Assembly (NCBI GenBank): GCA_900074725.1
Contig: LT598461.1
Coordinates: forward strand, 806,001 to 870,000
Origin: Lachancea dasiensis
Lineage: Eukaryota; Ascomycota; Saccharomycetes; Saccharomycetales; Saccharomycetaceae
DNA: 64,000 bases
Reading direction: 5' to 3'
The notes under the pieces were generated by a model. That model was given only the letters and a program-made list of their open reading frames with translations. It was not told where the DNA came from and did not search any database. This document shows, piece after piece, positions 20,465 through 30,062 of the stretch. The translations under genes were made by a program, and so were the position numbers. The stretch's first letter is position 1, and every line of letters starts with the position of its first letter.

Positions 20465-23188
20465 TTATACTTCGGCTCGTAGATCCTTTTCAATATCGTC
20501 CAGTTTAGAGTCAATGTCTTCGATTGTAGTACCAATAAGCTTTCGGTATTTCTTTATCTTTGTGGAGGACCCGATTTCGGATTTGCCTCGTGCCAGCCTG
20601 TTGATGGTGTGCTTACGCTTGAATTGGAGCAACGTGAGTTGGAGCCCTAGTCTTAGCAAACGGCTGCTGATTATGCGTACTGAATGCTCAGTCCCGTCAT
20701 CTTTCTGTGGAGAATTCGCGTTTGAAGCCATAGCTGATTCTTCCTCGTGAACCCAAGTTGCCAATGCCAGAGCTTGAGATTTTTCAATCGAATTTGCAAG
20801 CTGTGACATTTGATGCCTGACTTGCTCTGTAAACTTGTCGACGCTGCTCTCGAGTTCTTCAACGCCTGAAACACCGACAAGCAACTCTTGCATAGCAACT
20901 TCATTGTGGTTGAGCGATTTACCAGTGCTATCGATACAGCCGATTATCTTCTCCTTATCCAGCTCCAAGGTACTTATCTCTTCGTCTACCGAGCTCGTTA
21001 AAGAAGCGGTGAGATTCGATAATTGTTTGGTAAGCGTTTGCGAGGATCTAGCAGGCTCTAGTCGTATCAGAGGCACACTTGCCGCTGGCAGCACATCACG
21101 GTTGATAGTAGAAGAGACGGAGAGTGGCTCTTGAATGATAGCGCTGTTCTGCTCGTCTGTGTTCTTATTTTTTGACGTATTTATCTCCGAATTGGGCATG
21201 CTTGAAAATGAGGAGAGCTCTTGGGTAAGGTTTATCGTATGGTCATTGTGCTGAGAGAAGCTGCCATTCTTTTTTCTGGTCATAACAGGAGTACTGAGTG
21301 TCAGTTGTTTAGATGTCTTGCTTTGGACATTCCCTGTAAGCTCAGCTACTGCTTCATCCAATCCTTGGGACGTAGGAGGCACCAAATTGTACCTGGCTAA
21401 AATGGATGTGGCGGTTTCATGTTCTAAGTTCAATACTCCCATAGAGCTTCCCAGGTAGCATAGTCTGTTGCATAATTCCAGGTTCAAATTCAAGGCTGCG
21501 AGATGCAAGACAGTATTTCCGGCATTGTCTTGATGATTGAGACACATTCGAAGCAATGTCGGGTCTTCCTTGGATAAGACTTCAAACAAACTATCCAGAT
21601 AGTAATTGATAACCACCGGGTCTTTGGACTTATTCACACTCAACTCTACCAAATAATGAAATGGTAGTCGGCCATTCAAGTCTGGGGTGATTATGCAAGG
21701 TTTGAGCAGTTCCAAAACCTGCGGAAAAACGCCTCCTTTGTAACAGTTATTGTAAAAACAGGCTTTGGTTATCGTATTGAACCCACGATTATTGCACAAG
21801 GAAATGTCAACCGGAAGCGTTAGTATAACTTTGAGCAGTGGGATGTTAGCCATAGCCGCGGCCCAATGCAATGTGGTGTGGCTTTGATCATCAATTGTAA
21901 AATTAATGTCAAGGTTCGGAGGAGGATGATAGACCTCTTCAGGCAACATGATGGAGTCAGAGTCACTTGCAGAGTAGTCGGACGATAAAACCTGCAGCAG
22001 AATTTCCTTGTATTCTTCCTCAGATAACGGTTCCCCGCCGACGTCGCTCTTGGCGTCATGTCCAGATGGCTGCCTCAGCTTTGGCGAAGCAGAACGAGAT
22101 GAAATTGGAGAATGCTCTTCGTGAGCCGAGAAACACTCAATCGAAGAGCCATTAGATCCATTTGAACCATTGGAGTAAGAGGTCTTATGCGCAGAAGACT
22201 GAGGGTGGATGGTAACCATAGCATGAGGGATAGTTCGCGGTGGTTGCGAGCTGGCTTGATCGATGAATTGCTGTTTGATGACCCTGAAGCTATGCTGCGC
22301 CTGGGATTGGGTAGACGATGGAGGCCTGCTCGGCTTCTTGGATCTCTTAGTCGCTTGCTGATGTTGGGGGTCACTCGCATCAAAAGTTAGAAATGCTGGC
22401 TGTTGCTGTGGATATGGATAGAACTGCAAGGGCTTTTGGGTCGTTTCGTAATTCATAGGGTGGAGGGGGGTCTGTTGGTCCGGAGCTACCACTGTTGAGT
22501 TATTATGCTGCATGGAGAGGTGCTGCTGATGCTGAGGGGTCTGAAACGCCAGGTTCTGTAAAGGACTTGGGTGAACCTGCGACTTTTTGATCACACCAGT
22601 GGTTTGAACGACATTTCCCATGGTGCTGCTAAGCTTCTTTTTCGCCTTCTTCACGACCATCCCCACGCCGTTTTTCTTGGGAGTCTTATTGTAGCTTGAC
22701 GGTGAGTTGATCTTGGTTCCCGGCGATTGCTTCTTGATGACAGAGTTCTTGGATCTGCGAATGGGCGGATTAGCGGGGTCTAACTGGAAATTCAATATTG
22801 TCGATACCACCAGATCCTGCACGTTGTACTTTTCAATCAGATAATGCGCGTTTTCGAGCGGAATCCAAGTTCCTTGAAATCGACCGTACCCACCTTGGAT
22901 TTTCTCGTGCTTCACCATATTAGATTCCTTTTCCAAGATTTTAGTCCGTTGTGTCTTGGAAAAGGACGCGATCTTAAAGACCTGGGTGATGTTGATCCAG
23001 TTATCCAGGCACCGTCGCATCACAATCCGCGATTCCTGACCTTTGCAATAACACTCATACACGTCCACGCCTGCGTAGGTAGCAACTTCAATCGTGGGAG
23101 AGACCTCATTTTCCATAGATGTGCCAGTGAATCTGTAGTCAATATTCATCAGAGAATCGCTCTGACCAGTAACAGGTCCATTCTGCAT
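20465..23188 (-). CDS. SWI4: SBF DNA-binding subunit Swi4
   Basis: Swi4 pairs with Swi6 to form SBF, the G1/S transcription factor that binds CACGAAA (SCB) sites. The 907-residue protein (S. cerevisiae 1093) has the APSES/KilA-N DNA-binding domain at residues about 33-130 (INITQVFKIASFSKTQRTK, then HEKIQGGYGRFQGTWIPLE). Then comes a long basic Q/P/S-rich linker with KKNGVGMVVKKAKKKLSS. Ankyrin repeats follow at about 430-600 (TTLHWAAAMANIPLLKVIL near 437, NTVLHLAALNLNLELC near 556). The C-terminal helical region corresponds to the Swi6-binding end. Swi4 rather than Mbp1 is supported by DNA-binding-domain sequence and by position next to KAP123 and LSM4 (YER111C). The start is the ATG at 23188. 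An MCB site upstream fits the G1 control of SWI4 known in S. cerevisiae. Confidence 0.95.
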   Translation of the reverse strand: MQNGPVTGQSDSLMNIDYRFTGTSMENEVSPTIEVATYAGVDVYECYCKGQESRIVMRRCLDNWINITQVFKIASFSKTQRTKILEKESNMVKHEKIQGGYGRFQGTWIPLENAHYLIEKYNVQDLVVSTILNFQLDPANPPIRRSKNSVIKKQSPGTKINSPSSYNKTPKKNGVGMVVKKAKKKLSSTMGNVVQTTGVIKKSQVHPSPLQNLAFQTPQHQQHLSMQHNNSTVVAPDQQTPLHPMNYETTQKPLQFYPYPQQQPAFLTFDASDPQHQQATKRSKKPSRPPSSTQSQAQHSFRVIKQQFIDQASSQPPRTIPHAMVTIHPQSSAHKTSYSNGSNGSNGSSIECFSAHEEHSPISSRSASPKLRQPSGHDAKSDVGGEPLSEEEYKEILLQVLSSDYSASDSDSIMLPEEVYHPPPNLDINFTIDDQSHTTLHWAAAMANIPLLKVILTLPVDISLCNNRGFNTITKACFYNNCYKGGVFPQVLELLKPCIITPDLNGRLPFHYLVELSVNKSKDPVVINYYLDSLFEVLSKEDPTLLRMCLNHQDNAGNTVLHLAALNLNLELCNRLCYLGSSMGVLNLEHETATSILARYNLVPPTSQGLDEAVAELTGNVQSKTSKQLTLSTPVMTRKKNGSFSQHNDHTINLTQELSSFSSMPNSEINTSKNKNTDEQNSAIIQEPLSVSSTINRDVLPAASVPLIRLEPARSSQTLTKQLSNLTASLTSSVDEEISTLELDKEKIIGCIDSTGKSLNHNEVAMQELLVGVSGVEELESSVDKFTEQVRHQMSQLANSIEKSQALALATWVHEEESAMASNANSPQKDDGTEHSVRIISSRLLRLGLQLTLLQFKRKHTINRLARGKSEIGSSTKIKKYRKLIGTTIEDIDSKLDDIEKDLRAEV

Positions 23189-24362
23189 TGTGTATCAAGC
23201 TTTCCCACACCTATCGAAGTATCTGATATAGTAACAAGACTGCTATGACCCCAATTTTGCAATTTTTGTGCAGATTGAAGGATGTGGTTAGGTTTGAACA
23301 TTAGGCTTCTGAAAACGGTAAATTGTCAAACGCGTAAAGTAGGAGGCCCACTCATAACGAAAAAAGGTAAGATCGATTCAAGAAGCACTGAGTAGTTGAG
23401 AGAGCCGAAGACATCGTAATTACACGGAAGCCGTGATATAGTAGAAAGTCGTTGGCGTTTTCTGAGAAAATGGTGGTTTTATTCCATTTTTTTGACGTTA
23501 TTTAGCTGGTAAATTCTACCACAGATCTGACGAGATCTGGGGAGGCCCAAAGGGACCAGGGGTGGACATTGAGTCCTAATAGCAAGAGTCCGCAATCTCC
23601 TGGTCTATGTGGGCATCTTAGCTAAGAATAATTCAGCATTTTTCGACCTAGACAGTGAGAAGACTTTTGTGGCCGTAAAGTTCTACACCGGTAATGAAGA
23701 TCATGCCTTTCAAACAAGTTTCTTGTAGTTTGGCAATTACCACGGACCTACACAATAGTGGCAGCTAAGGAATGTCCCTAGGGTGCGACAACTTTGAACA
23801 CGTCGAGTTGCACACTCATTGTGCCCATTATCATCTGGTTGAGAAAAGTGAGGGAGACAACCTGGGAGACAAACTGGTCGGAGGAGAAGAGGGTGAACTC
23901 ATCTTTAATGGGCGCATCCGTACCACATATCTTCACCGATGAGACAGGCTGCCGGACCCATTGGGCCCTATGTACGACCTCACGACAGGCCCTTCCTATG
24001 CAAGCTTTGAGGCATAGAAGCTTGTGTAATGGTCAGAAATTCCCTATTTTTGATGGATCTCAGGCGCTGCGGTCTACCTCATAAGTGCTATTTTTTACTG
24101 ACCAAAGACACTTTGATTAAACATGAACCTTGAAAAGTTCATAGCAACAATTTAATCGTCCATCATAGATGGATCATTGACTCAGGAAGCACGTTTAGGC
24201 AGAGAGTCGAGCTCTTACACCCTAACTTTCTTGCACCAGAATACCTCAATGGTCTGTTCCTAGTACAAAGTGACATAAAAGAGAATTAGTTTAATTAAAC
24301 ATCGAGTCGTTGAATGGCTCCATTCATCTCTGCCAGGAACAAAGCTCAAACATACCGGTCCC
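23189..24362. promoter_or_regulatory. Long divergent promoter SWI4/LSM4
   Basis: 1174 bp between divergent genes, long for this compact genome. An MCB element is listed separately. A frame at 23794-24084 has no early ATG and resembles nothing. I found no tRNA or box C/D snoRNA pattern. Most of the sequence is probably SWI4 regulatory region, since SWI4 is heavily regulated and LSM4 is a housekeeping gene. Confidence 0.45.
23330..23335. promoter_or_regulatory. MCB element (ACGCGT) upstream of SWI4
   Basis: A perfect, palindromic MluI cell-cycle box about 142 bp upstream of the SWI4 ATG. MBF (Mbp1-Swi6) and also SBF bind such sites. In S. cerevisiae SWI4 is itself controlled by MCB-like and Mcm1-dependent ECB elements. 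I did not find a clear ECB here. Confidence 0.5.
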
Positions 24363-24896
24363 ATGCTACCATTATACCTGTTGACAAATGCAAAGGGCCA
24401 GGAAATGGTCATAGAGCTAAAAAATGGTGAAGCGATTGTCGGTCAGCTCACTAATGTTGACAATTGGATGAACCTGACTTTGGCCAACGTCACACACACA
24501 TCGGCCAGCGATTCGGTAAAGCTTCGCGAAATCTACGTGAGAGGCAACTTCATTAAGTCTATCAAACTTCAAGAAGATGCAATCGAAAAAGTTAAACAAT
24601 CGAATGCGCAGCAGCAAGCGCAGGGTCATCATCAGAACAGAGACTTTAGACGCAGACAAGGTGGTAGGAGGGACGGTGAAAAACGCTTCAACGCTGGAAA
24701 TAATAACAGGCGTGGGGATGGCCGTGACTTTAACAATGGCGTTGGACGCCGTTTCAACAACAACAACAACAACAATAGCAGGGGCGGAGAAGAACGCAGA
24801 GACGGACCGGGCAATGGTAACGCCATGGGAGGTTTTGTTCGACACCACCAGACCTCATCGCAACCACCATCATCTATCGGAGGACAATCTATTTAG
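24363..24896 (+). CDS. LSM4: Lsm4, U6 snRNA-associated Sm-like protein
   Basis: Lsm4 is a ring member of both the nuclear Lsm2-8 complex on U6 snRNA and the cytoplasmic Lsm1-7 complex that promotes decapping. The 177-residue protein (S. cerevisiae 187) has the Sm fold at residues 1-80: MLPLYLLTNAKGQEMVIELK, the Sm1 segment GQLTNVDNWMNLTLANV and the Sm2 segment REIYVRGNFIKSIKL. The tail is Arg/Gly/Asn-rich with RRQGGRRDGEKR and a run of six asparagines, like the prion-like C-terminus that drives P-body assembly in S. cerevisiae. The start is the ATG at 24363. Position and orientation match YER112W. Confidence 0.96.
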   Translation: MLPLYLLTNAKGQEMVIELKNGEAIVGQLTNVDNWMNLTLANVTHTSASDSVKLREIYVRGNFIKSIKLQEDAIEKVKQSNAQQQAQGHHQNRDFRRRQGGRRDGEKRFNAGNNNRRGDGRDFNNGVGRRFNNNNNNNSRGGEERRDGPGNGNAMGGFVRHHQTSSQPPSSIGGQSI

Positions 24897-25005
24897 TCGA
24901 TGCATAGTACGGAACGAAAAATGGAATTATTCATTAGTTGTATAATATTTCATCAGTAAGTGCCAGAGACATGAGCTCGACACACACACATGCAAAGTAA
25001 AAATG

Positions 25006-27105
25006 TTAAGGCTCTTTCGCCAAACTAGAAAGATAATTGAGAAACCAGAGACAGGATAGATATCCAAGTGACCCGAATGCACACCAGCACATAAAATTGA
25101 ACAGAGACGTATAGCAAACAAAGAGCACGACGGATGAAAAATCACGCAAATGGAGCACGAAAATCAAATGATAGAGTGAGTACATTTCCAAATACCACGC
25201 AACACTACCTCCCGCCAAAAAACACTTCCATCTCCACGAGGACGACCCTAGTCGCAGACGCTTCCCGAATAATATAAGCGAATTTCTTATTGAGATATTA
25301 ATGCTTCTCAATGACAAACAGGATCTCCAAGTGAGACTCCGTTCCGCGGGACGAACGTCCTGTGGCTCGAATTTTATTCCACCAGATTGATTGTATTGTA
25401 ATAGCTGGTAACACACAATTAATGCGACTTCAGCGACCACGACACACAGTAGGATGATATTGACGAGAAGGAAGCCATAGAAAATATAGAAGCTGCTTTT
25501 CCTCAGCCACAGTGATTTGTACACGAACAGAAGTTCAACGAAGATAACCACAAATGGGGCAGCGCCTGACGTCAAAGTCAACAGAGTTGGTGATTGGATA
25601 TATTTGGGTAATTTTGCCGGACTTGTGAATTCGGTGTCTGTTCTTGCGCTATCTCTAAGCGATGTGAGAAGGAAACTTAAAGGGGAAGCATCATCTAGTT
25701 TCAGCTTATGGTCGGCCTTAATTCTTCTAGCACTCAAAGCACCTAACACAGACAGAGGCCCACATATCACAAAATAGGACGCCATCAATAAAATTATGGT
25801 ACCAAAGGGCAAGGCATTTGTAGATTCTTTCGCCCACACAATACTGTTCAAAGAAAGTACCACCAGCAGTGTAAGTCCAGGAAGAGCACAACCACAGGCT
25901 ATTGAGAAAAAGATGCCCACTCGTTGCCCAGGTGCCAATAGCGTGCCCAAAGCAGATGAAGCGTAGGCGCCAAATATAAAACACACTATTGCTGTTGTCA
26001 AAACCCATCTTCTTATTTCCTGAAACCTGTTGAAAGCACATGTGATAATCAATGAGCCTAAAACTGCGAATAAGAACTGTATTCCCATAGCAGTGACCAA
26101 ATTTAGTTGTGTTAAAAAGTTGGTGTGTTCCGTAGACCAGGAAGAAGCCAAAAAGGCTACAGGCCCATCTCCACGACTTTTCATGAAGACCATTGTGACA
26201 ACAAAGGACATCATACCCACAATGAATATGTTATTAGCCAAAGAAATCCAATGAAAAGATCGAGAGGATCGAGAGGACCCGGGCATTTCTTCGCTCATGA
26301 AAAAATTCCAACGATGTGACCAATCATTGTGAAATTCCTCACGCCAATAGACTGAGTATGTGAATGGTATGAAGGTGGTTTCCTCTTCGTCAACGTTCAA
26401 CTCGTATCGCTCATAGTCTTTAGAGCTCCCAGGGCAATGGTAATCAGAAACAGATTTGGGATACACTTCAAAACCCACAATCGTATGCTTGTTAATGTCT
26501 GAGGTATAATACCGTATTACAAGTGTAACATGGTTATTCAGATATGCCTTGCCTGTGTCACTATCGACAGCACCTATCGGGAAACCTGCAGTGTAGAATT
26601 TTTTGCCATCTCGTGCCTTCACGAATGTGGTTGCTGCAGGCATATCGCGATCTACTATCCAATGAGCCATATAAGCCTGGCGGATTAAGCGGTCAGCCTC
26701 CTTCAAAGCTTGAGGTTGCGTTTTGCGATCACACAGACGTTCGCATTCCAAATCAACGCCAAACTTTAAATTATAATCACTTTGCCATTTGCGATCCCCT
26801 CGCACAACCTCGTCAAGTGATAAATGTAACGGCTTTTTGTTTTCCGACGGAGGACATATGAACGGCAGGTCATAATAGGCGTACGGAAATTGCGTTTGGT
26901 CAGATTCCACTTTATTGACCAACAGTTCCACCTTGTCACCCTTTTTGTAGTAGTTAGGCTTCACCCATCCGAATTCAAACGGATCGTATTTTTTTTTAAT
27001 AGGAGGACCGGCGGTCCTCGAAAAGCTCGAAGACCATTTCCAAAGCCCGCAAAGCACTAATATAAATATCACGCATATAGTCGTGCCTTTGGATCTAGAC
27101 CTCAT
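25006..27105 (-). CDS. TMN3: TM9SF/EMP70-family membrane protein Tmn3
   Basis: A nonaspanin of the endosome/Golgi system (relatives Emp70/Tmn1 and Tmn2 act in copper handling, adhesion and filamentous growth). The 699-residue protein (S. cerevisiae 706) has an N-terminal hydrophobic signal (ICVIFILVLCGLW) and a lumenal domain of about 250 residues with YAYYDLPFICPP, the family hallmark. Nine membrane segments follow, starting near FHWISLANNIFIVGMMSFVV. The start is the ATG at 27105. The gene ends close to the LSM4 stop (109 bp between stop codons, convergent). Position matches YER113C. The substrate, if any, is unknown. Confidence 0.95.
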   Translation of the reverse strand: MRSRSKGTTICVIFILVLCGLWKWSSSFSRTAGPPIKKKYDPFEFGWVKPNYYKKGDKVELLVNKVESDQTQFPYAYYDLPFICPPSENKKPLHLSLDEVVRGDRKWQSDYNLKFGVDLECERLCDRKTQPQALKEADRLIRQAYMAHWIVDRDMPAATTFVKARDGKKFYTAGFPIGAVDSDTGKAYLNNHVTLVIRYYTSDINKHTIVGFEVYPKSVSDYHCPGSSKDYERYELNVDEEETTFIPFTYSVYWREEFHNDWSHRWNFFMSEEMPGSSRSSRSFHWISLANNIFIVGMMSFVVTMVFMKSRGDGPVAFLASSWSTEHTNFLTQLNLVTAMGIQFLFAVLGSLIITCAFNRFQEIRRWVLTTAIVCFIFGAYASSALGTLLAPGQRVGIFFSIACGCALPGLTLLVVLSLNSIVWAKESTNALPFGTIILLMASYFVICGPLSVLGALSARRIKADHKLKLDDASPLSFLLTSLRDSARTDTEFTSPAKLPKYIQSPTLLTLTSGAAPFVVIFVELLFVYKSLWLRKSSFYIFYGFLLVNIILLCVVVAEVALIVCYQLLQYNQSGGIKFEPQDVRPAERSLTWRSCLSLRSINISIRNSLILFGKRLRLGSSSWRWKCFLAGGSVAWYLEMYSLYHLIFVLHLRDFSSVVLFVCYTSLFNFMCWCAFGSLGYLSCLWFLNYLSSLAKEP

Positions 27106-28124
27106 GATAAGTGGGAAGCAAGGTTACCGGCGCAAGCTGAGACAAAAGGTATGGAATGGCCGTGATGGGCGTTTGGGATAGATGGACTTACCGCTGGCCG
27201 AATGCCAAAAAAAGTAGCGAAAGAAGAGTAAAGCTTCACAGGGTCCAAATGGAGGCGCTCTGCGGTCTTAGCAAGCTAAATGAACCAGTAGAACACTTGC
27301 TTACTTTTTTCAGAAGCGTATGTGAGCGTCTACTGCAAAAAAACGACACTTTCTTGGGATAACGTTGCCCAAAGACTGATGATGAATAGCGAATGTAGGG
27401 AGTCGTTGAAGAAAATGAGCTCTAGTGTTTTCAATGGCGGAAAGATCCTTCCAAAAAATACGTATCGGCACAATGTCAGGAGCTTCCCCGGTAGGAACGT
27501 ACGTCTAATAGACTCCAAAAATTCTCTTCAGCGATCTTCAGATATGCTTAGAAAGGACTTACTGTACGTGGGATTTTCCCGCTTCGATTCCGGAAGTTTA
27601 ATTCCCCTAGACAATATGAGAACGCTGAAATATGTGAGCAAGCGGAGGTTGTCTGGAGAAGTTCCAAGGACCCTAGTTGGCATTTAAAAACATGACACTG
27701 TGATCGTACAAAATGCCATATTTAGATTCCGAAAGAAGAGTCAAATTTAGGCTCGGCATCGATCGGTAACTGCCTTTATGTTTTAGAAGCTCCTAACTCA
27801 GACCGTGATCAGGAGAACCTCGAGGAAACCGATTGTTTGCGGGGATTTTGCTATCCTGTCTAAGTCCTATGCGCCGTTTGTCGTAAACGCAACATATCTT
27901 TACTAAATCGTCAACAGAAAATACTGGCAAGAGCTCATTATAGTAAAACAAACAGGCAAGAGCTTCATAGAGCCTCAGGCCCAGTAACTAAACTAGTTCG
28001 AAATAAATCACGTGATGAATGTCATTCTAGTACGAAATGATATGGATTATTGAGTATCGCCTTGAGATGAGCGGTTTGGGTTAGACACAAACACCAATCT
28101 CATGAGTAGAACGTGCAGCAGAAC
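27106..28124. other. Long divergent region TMN3/CDC27
   Basis: 1019 bp between divergent starts. It contains two overlapping small frames: 27156-27362 (68 codons, ATG) and 27379-27687 (102 codons, ATG, listed separately). A GTATGT at 27318-27323 would be a 5' splice site, but no TACTAAC branch point or in-phase acceptor follows, so I do not join them. The CDC27 leader has an upstream ATG at 28102. Confidence 0.4.
27379..27687 (+). CDS. Small open reading frame of unknown reality
   Basis: An ATG-initiated frame of 102 codons starting MMNSECRESLKKMSSSVFN. Its composition (Ser, Arg, Leu and Lys-rich, with the segments RSFPGRNVRLIDSKN and LLYVGFSRFDSGSLIPLD) looks more like protein than the average chance frame here, and the frame stays open 57 bases upstream. 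I recognise no family and no S. cerevisiae gene expected at this place. It sits in the TMN3/CDC27 promoter region, about 270 bp from the TMN3 start. It could be a species-specific or pre-duplication-only gene, or chance. Confidence 0.3.
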   Translation: MMNSECRESLKKMSSSVFNGGKILPKNTYRHNVRSFPGRNVRLIDSKNSLQRSSDMLRKDLLYVGFSRFDSGSLIPLDNMRTLKYVSKRRLSGEVPRTLVGI

Positions 28125-28185
28125 ATGTTTCGAGTGGGATCTGGTGGCCTGGTACGCACCACCGATGAGAACTGTGAGCGCCTAA
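28102..28185 (+). promoter_or_regulatory. Upstream ORF overlapping the CDC27 start
   Basis: An ATG at 28102, 23 bases before the CDC27 ATG and in another frame, opens 27 codons ending TAA at 28183-28185, inside the CDC27 coding sequence. If the transcript starts upstream of it, initiation here would compete with CDC27 translation. If transcription starts between the two ATGs, it is irrelevant. Confidence 0.4.
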
Positions 28186-30062
28186 AATGCATGGTTGAAC
28201 GCTCTGTAGAGCAGAACAATTTGGAGACGGCGGAGTTCTTGGCAGAGTTACTCTTTACCGAAGTGCGAAGGCTAGAAGGAGCGCAGCGGGAATTGGTGGA
28301 AGCTGCATATTTGTATGGATTGGTGCTTTATCTGAAAGGTGATCCGAAGAGCTCTCAGGCTGTTGTTCGCCAGTATGCCACCGAAAGCCTCCTTTGTGCG
28401 TACGTACTTGCACGAAGTGCATTGAAACTGGATAGGACTGCGTGGAATGAGGCTACGAGGACTTTAGACCTTTTGCTGGGTGCAGGCTCTTTCCCCAGTG
28501 CTGAACCACAGTATGGGATGCCAGATGAAGCGACTATGCACTGCATTTTGGGTCAACTGTACTTCAAACTGGACAGACTAGAGGAAGGCCGAGTGGCACA
28601 CTCTCGAGCCGTCGAACTGGATCCCTATCTTTGGGAGTCTTTCAAAGCCTTGTGCGACATGGGAGCGAACGTTAAGGTGGGTGGCCTTTTCAAGACGTCG
28701 CGAGATCAATCTAGGAACACTTCACAGCCGCAAAGTAGGAAACGCAAAAGCGTTGGAAGCAAATCCCACCCGCCATTCAAAGTTCCGGGTTTTGATTCTA
28801 AAAGGCGCACTACTCACCACACTCATAATCAATTGCCCGGCGCAAAATCGAAACTTGGAGTACCCACTACTTCACTCTTAAAGCCTCTCAACGGTGCTGG
28901 CGCCGTTGCGTCACACTCGTCCAACCCCAAGTCAAGGCTCTTAGCGACCCCCCCGTCTAAATTTGCGGCACACGAGCGCTCGTTCACTCCTGATCATACG
29001 TCGAAGAGAGCTAATACGAATTTTAATACTAATACAGTTGCCGGTAACGGGCTTGATGGTTCCGGAGGGTATGTCGTTGAATTGGATGCAATTCTCTACG
29101 CTCTAGCCAAATCCTACAAGTGCGCCTCGAGATTCGACTGTTACAAGGCAGTTCGTATCCTAAATGAAAGATTACCTCGGCATATCCTTACAGGGATGCC
29201 ATGGGTCCTCGCGGCATTGGGCAAGTTACACTTTGAACTAGTCAACTATGAAATGTCTAGGAAATTCTTTGTGGCTCTGCGGGATCTCCAGCCTTTCAGA
29301 GTCCGAGATATGGAAATATACTCAACGCTGATGTGGCACTTAAATGACTCGAATGGGCTCTCATACCTGAGTCACGAACTTTTGGAGGTCAACCGTTTAG
29401 CTCCAGAAACTTGGTGCTGTGTCGGGAACCTTTTTTCGCTCAAAAAAGATCACGAAGAGTCTACTAAAGCTTTTCAGAGAAGCACCCAGCTCGATCCGTT
29501 ATTTACATATGCTTACACTTTACAAGGACACGAATATTCTAGCAACGATGCCCTGGACACTGCTATGACGTGCTATCGTATGGCCCTGGCTTCAAATTCG
29601 CAACATTATAATGCATATTACGGCTTGGGAATGTGCTGCTTGAAATTGGGTCAGTATGAGGACTGCTTTTTACATTTTGAAAAGGCTAGGAGTATTAACC
29701 CCGTGAATGTTATCCTCATTTGCTGCTGTGGTGTTGCACTTGAAAAGCTTTCGCATCAAGAAAAGGCATTAGAATATTATGACCTCGCATGCGAACTTCA
29801 ACCCATGTCATCCCTTGCACTTTTTAAGAGGGCTCAACTACTCTTATCCATGGGAAAATACAATATTGCTCTGGAGAGTTTTGAACAGTTGGTTAACATT
29901 GCTCCTCATGAGGCCACTGTTCACTTTCTGTTAGGACAGCTGTATCAGATAGTTGGCCGAAAGCAAGATGCGATCAAAGAATTGACAGTCGCAATGAACC
30001 TGGATCCCAAAGGAAGCCAGCTCATTCAAACGGCGCTCGAAAAGTGTCATTTGATGGAATAA
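28125..30062 (+). CDS. CDC27: Anaphase-promoting complex subunit Cdc27 (APC3)
   Basis: Cdc27/Apc3 is a TPR subunit of the APC/C ubiquitin ligase; it binds the IR tails of Cdc20, Cdh1 and Apc10. The 645-residue protein (S. cerevisiae 758) has an N-terminal dimerising TPR block at about 1-185 (ETAEFLAELLFTEV, MHCILGQLYFKLDR, HSRAVELDPYLWESF). A basic disordered linker of about 130 residues follows, then the C-terminal TPR array at about 320-640 (MPWVLAALGKLHFELVNYEM, ETWCCVGNLFSLKKDHEEST, YAYTLQGHEYSSNDALDTA, KDAIKELTVAMNLDPKGSQ). The frame is open upstream to a GTG; the first ATG is 28125. The linker is shorter than in S. cerevisiae and lacks its long asparagine run. Position matches YBL084C. 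Confidence 0.96.
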   Translation: MFRVGSGGLVRTTDENCERLKCMVERSVEQNNLETAEFLAELLFTEVRRLEGAQRELVEAAYLYGLVLYLKGDPKSSQAVVRQYATESLLCAYVLARSALKLDRTAWNEATRTLDLLLGAGSFPSAEPQYGMPDEATMHCILGQLYFKLDRLEEGRVAHSRAVELDPYLWESFKALCDMGANVKVGGLFKTSRDQSRNTSQPQSRKRKSVGSKSHPPFKVPGFDSKRRTTHHTHNQLPGAKSKLGVPTTSLLKPLNGAGAVASHSSNPKSRLLATPPSKFAAHERSFTPDHTSKRANTNFNTNTVAGNGLDGSGGYVVELDAILYALAKSYKCASRFDCYKAVRILNERLPRHILTGMPWVLAALGKLHFELVNYEMSRKFFVALRDLQPFRVRDMEIYSTLMWHLNDSNGLSYLSHELLEVNRLAPETWCCVGNLFSLKKDHEESTKAFQRSTQLDPLFTYAYTLQGHEYSSNDALDTAMTCYRMALASNSQHYNAYYGLGMCCLKLGQYEDCFLHFEKARSINPVNVILICCCGVALEKLSHQEKALEYYDLACELQPMSSLALFKRAQLLLSMGKYNIALESFEQLVNIAPHEATVHFLLGQLYQIVGRKQDAIKELTVAMNLDPKGSQLIQTALEKCHLME

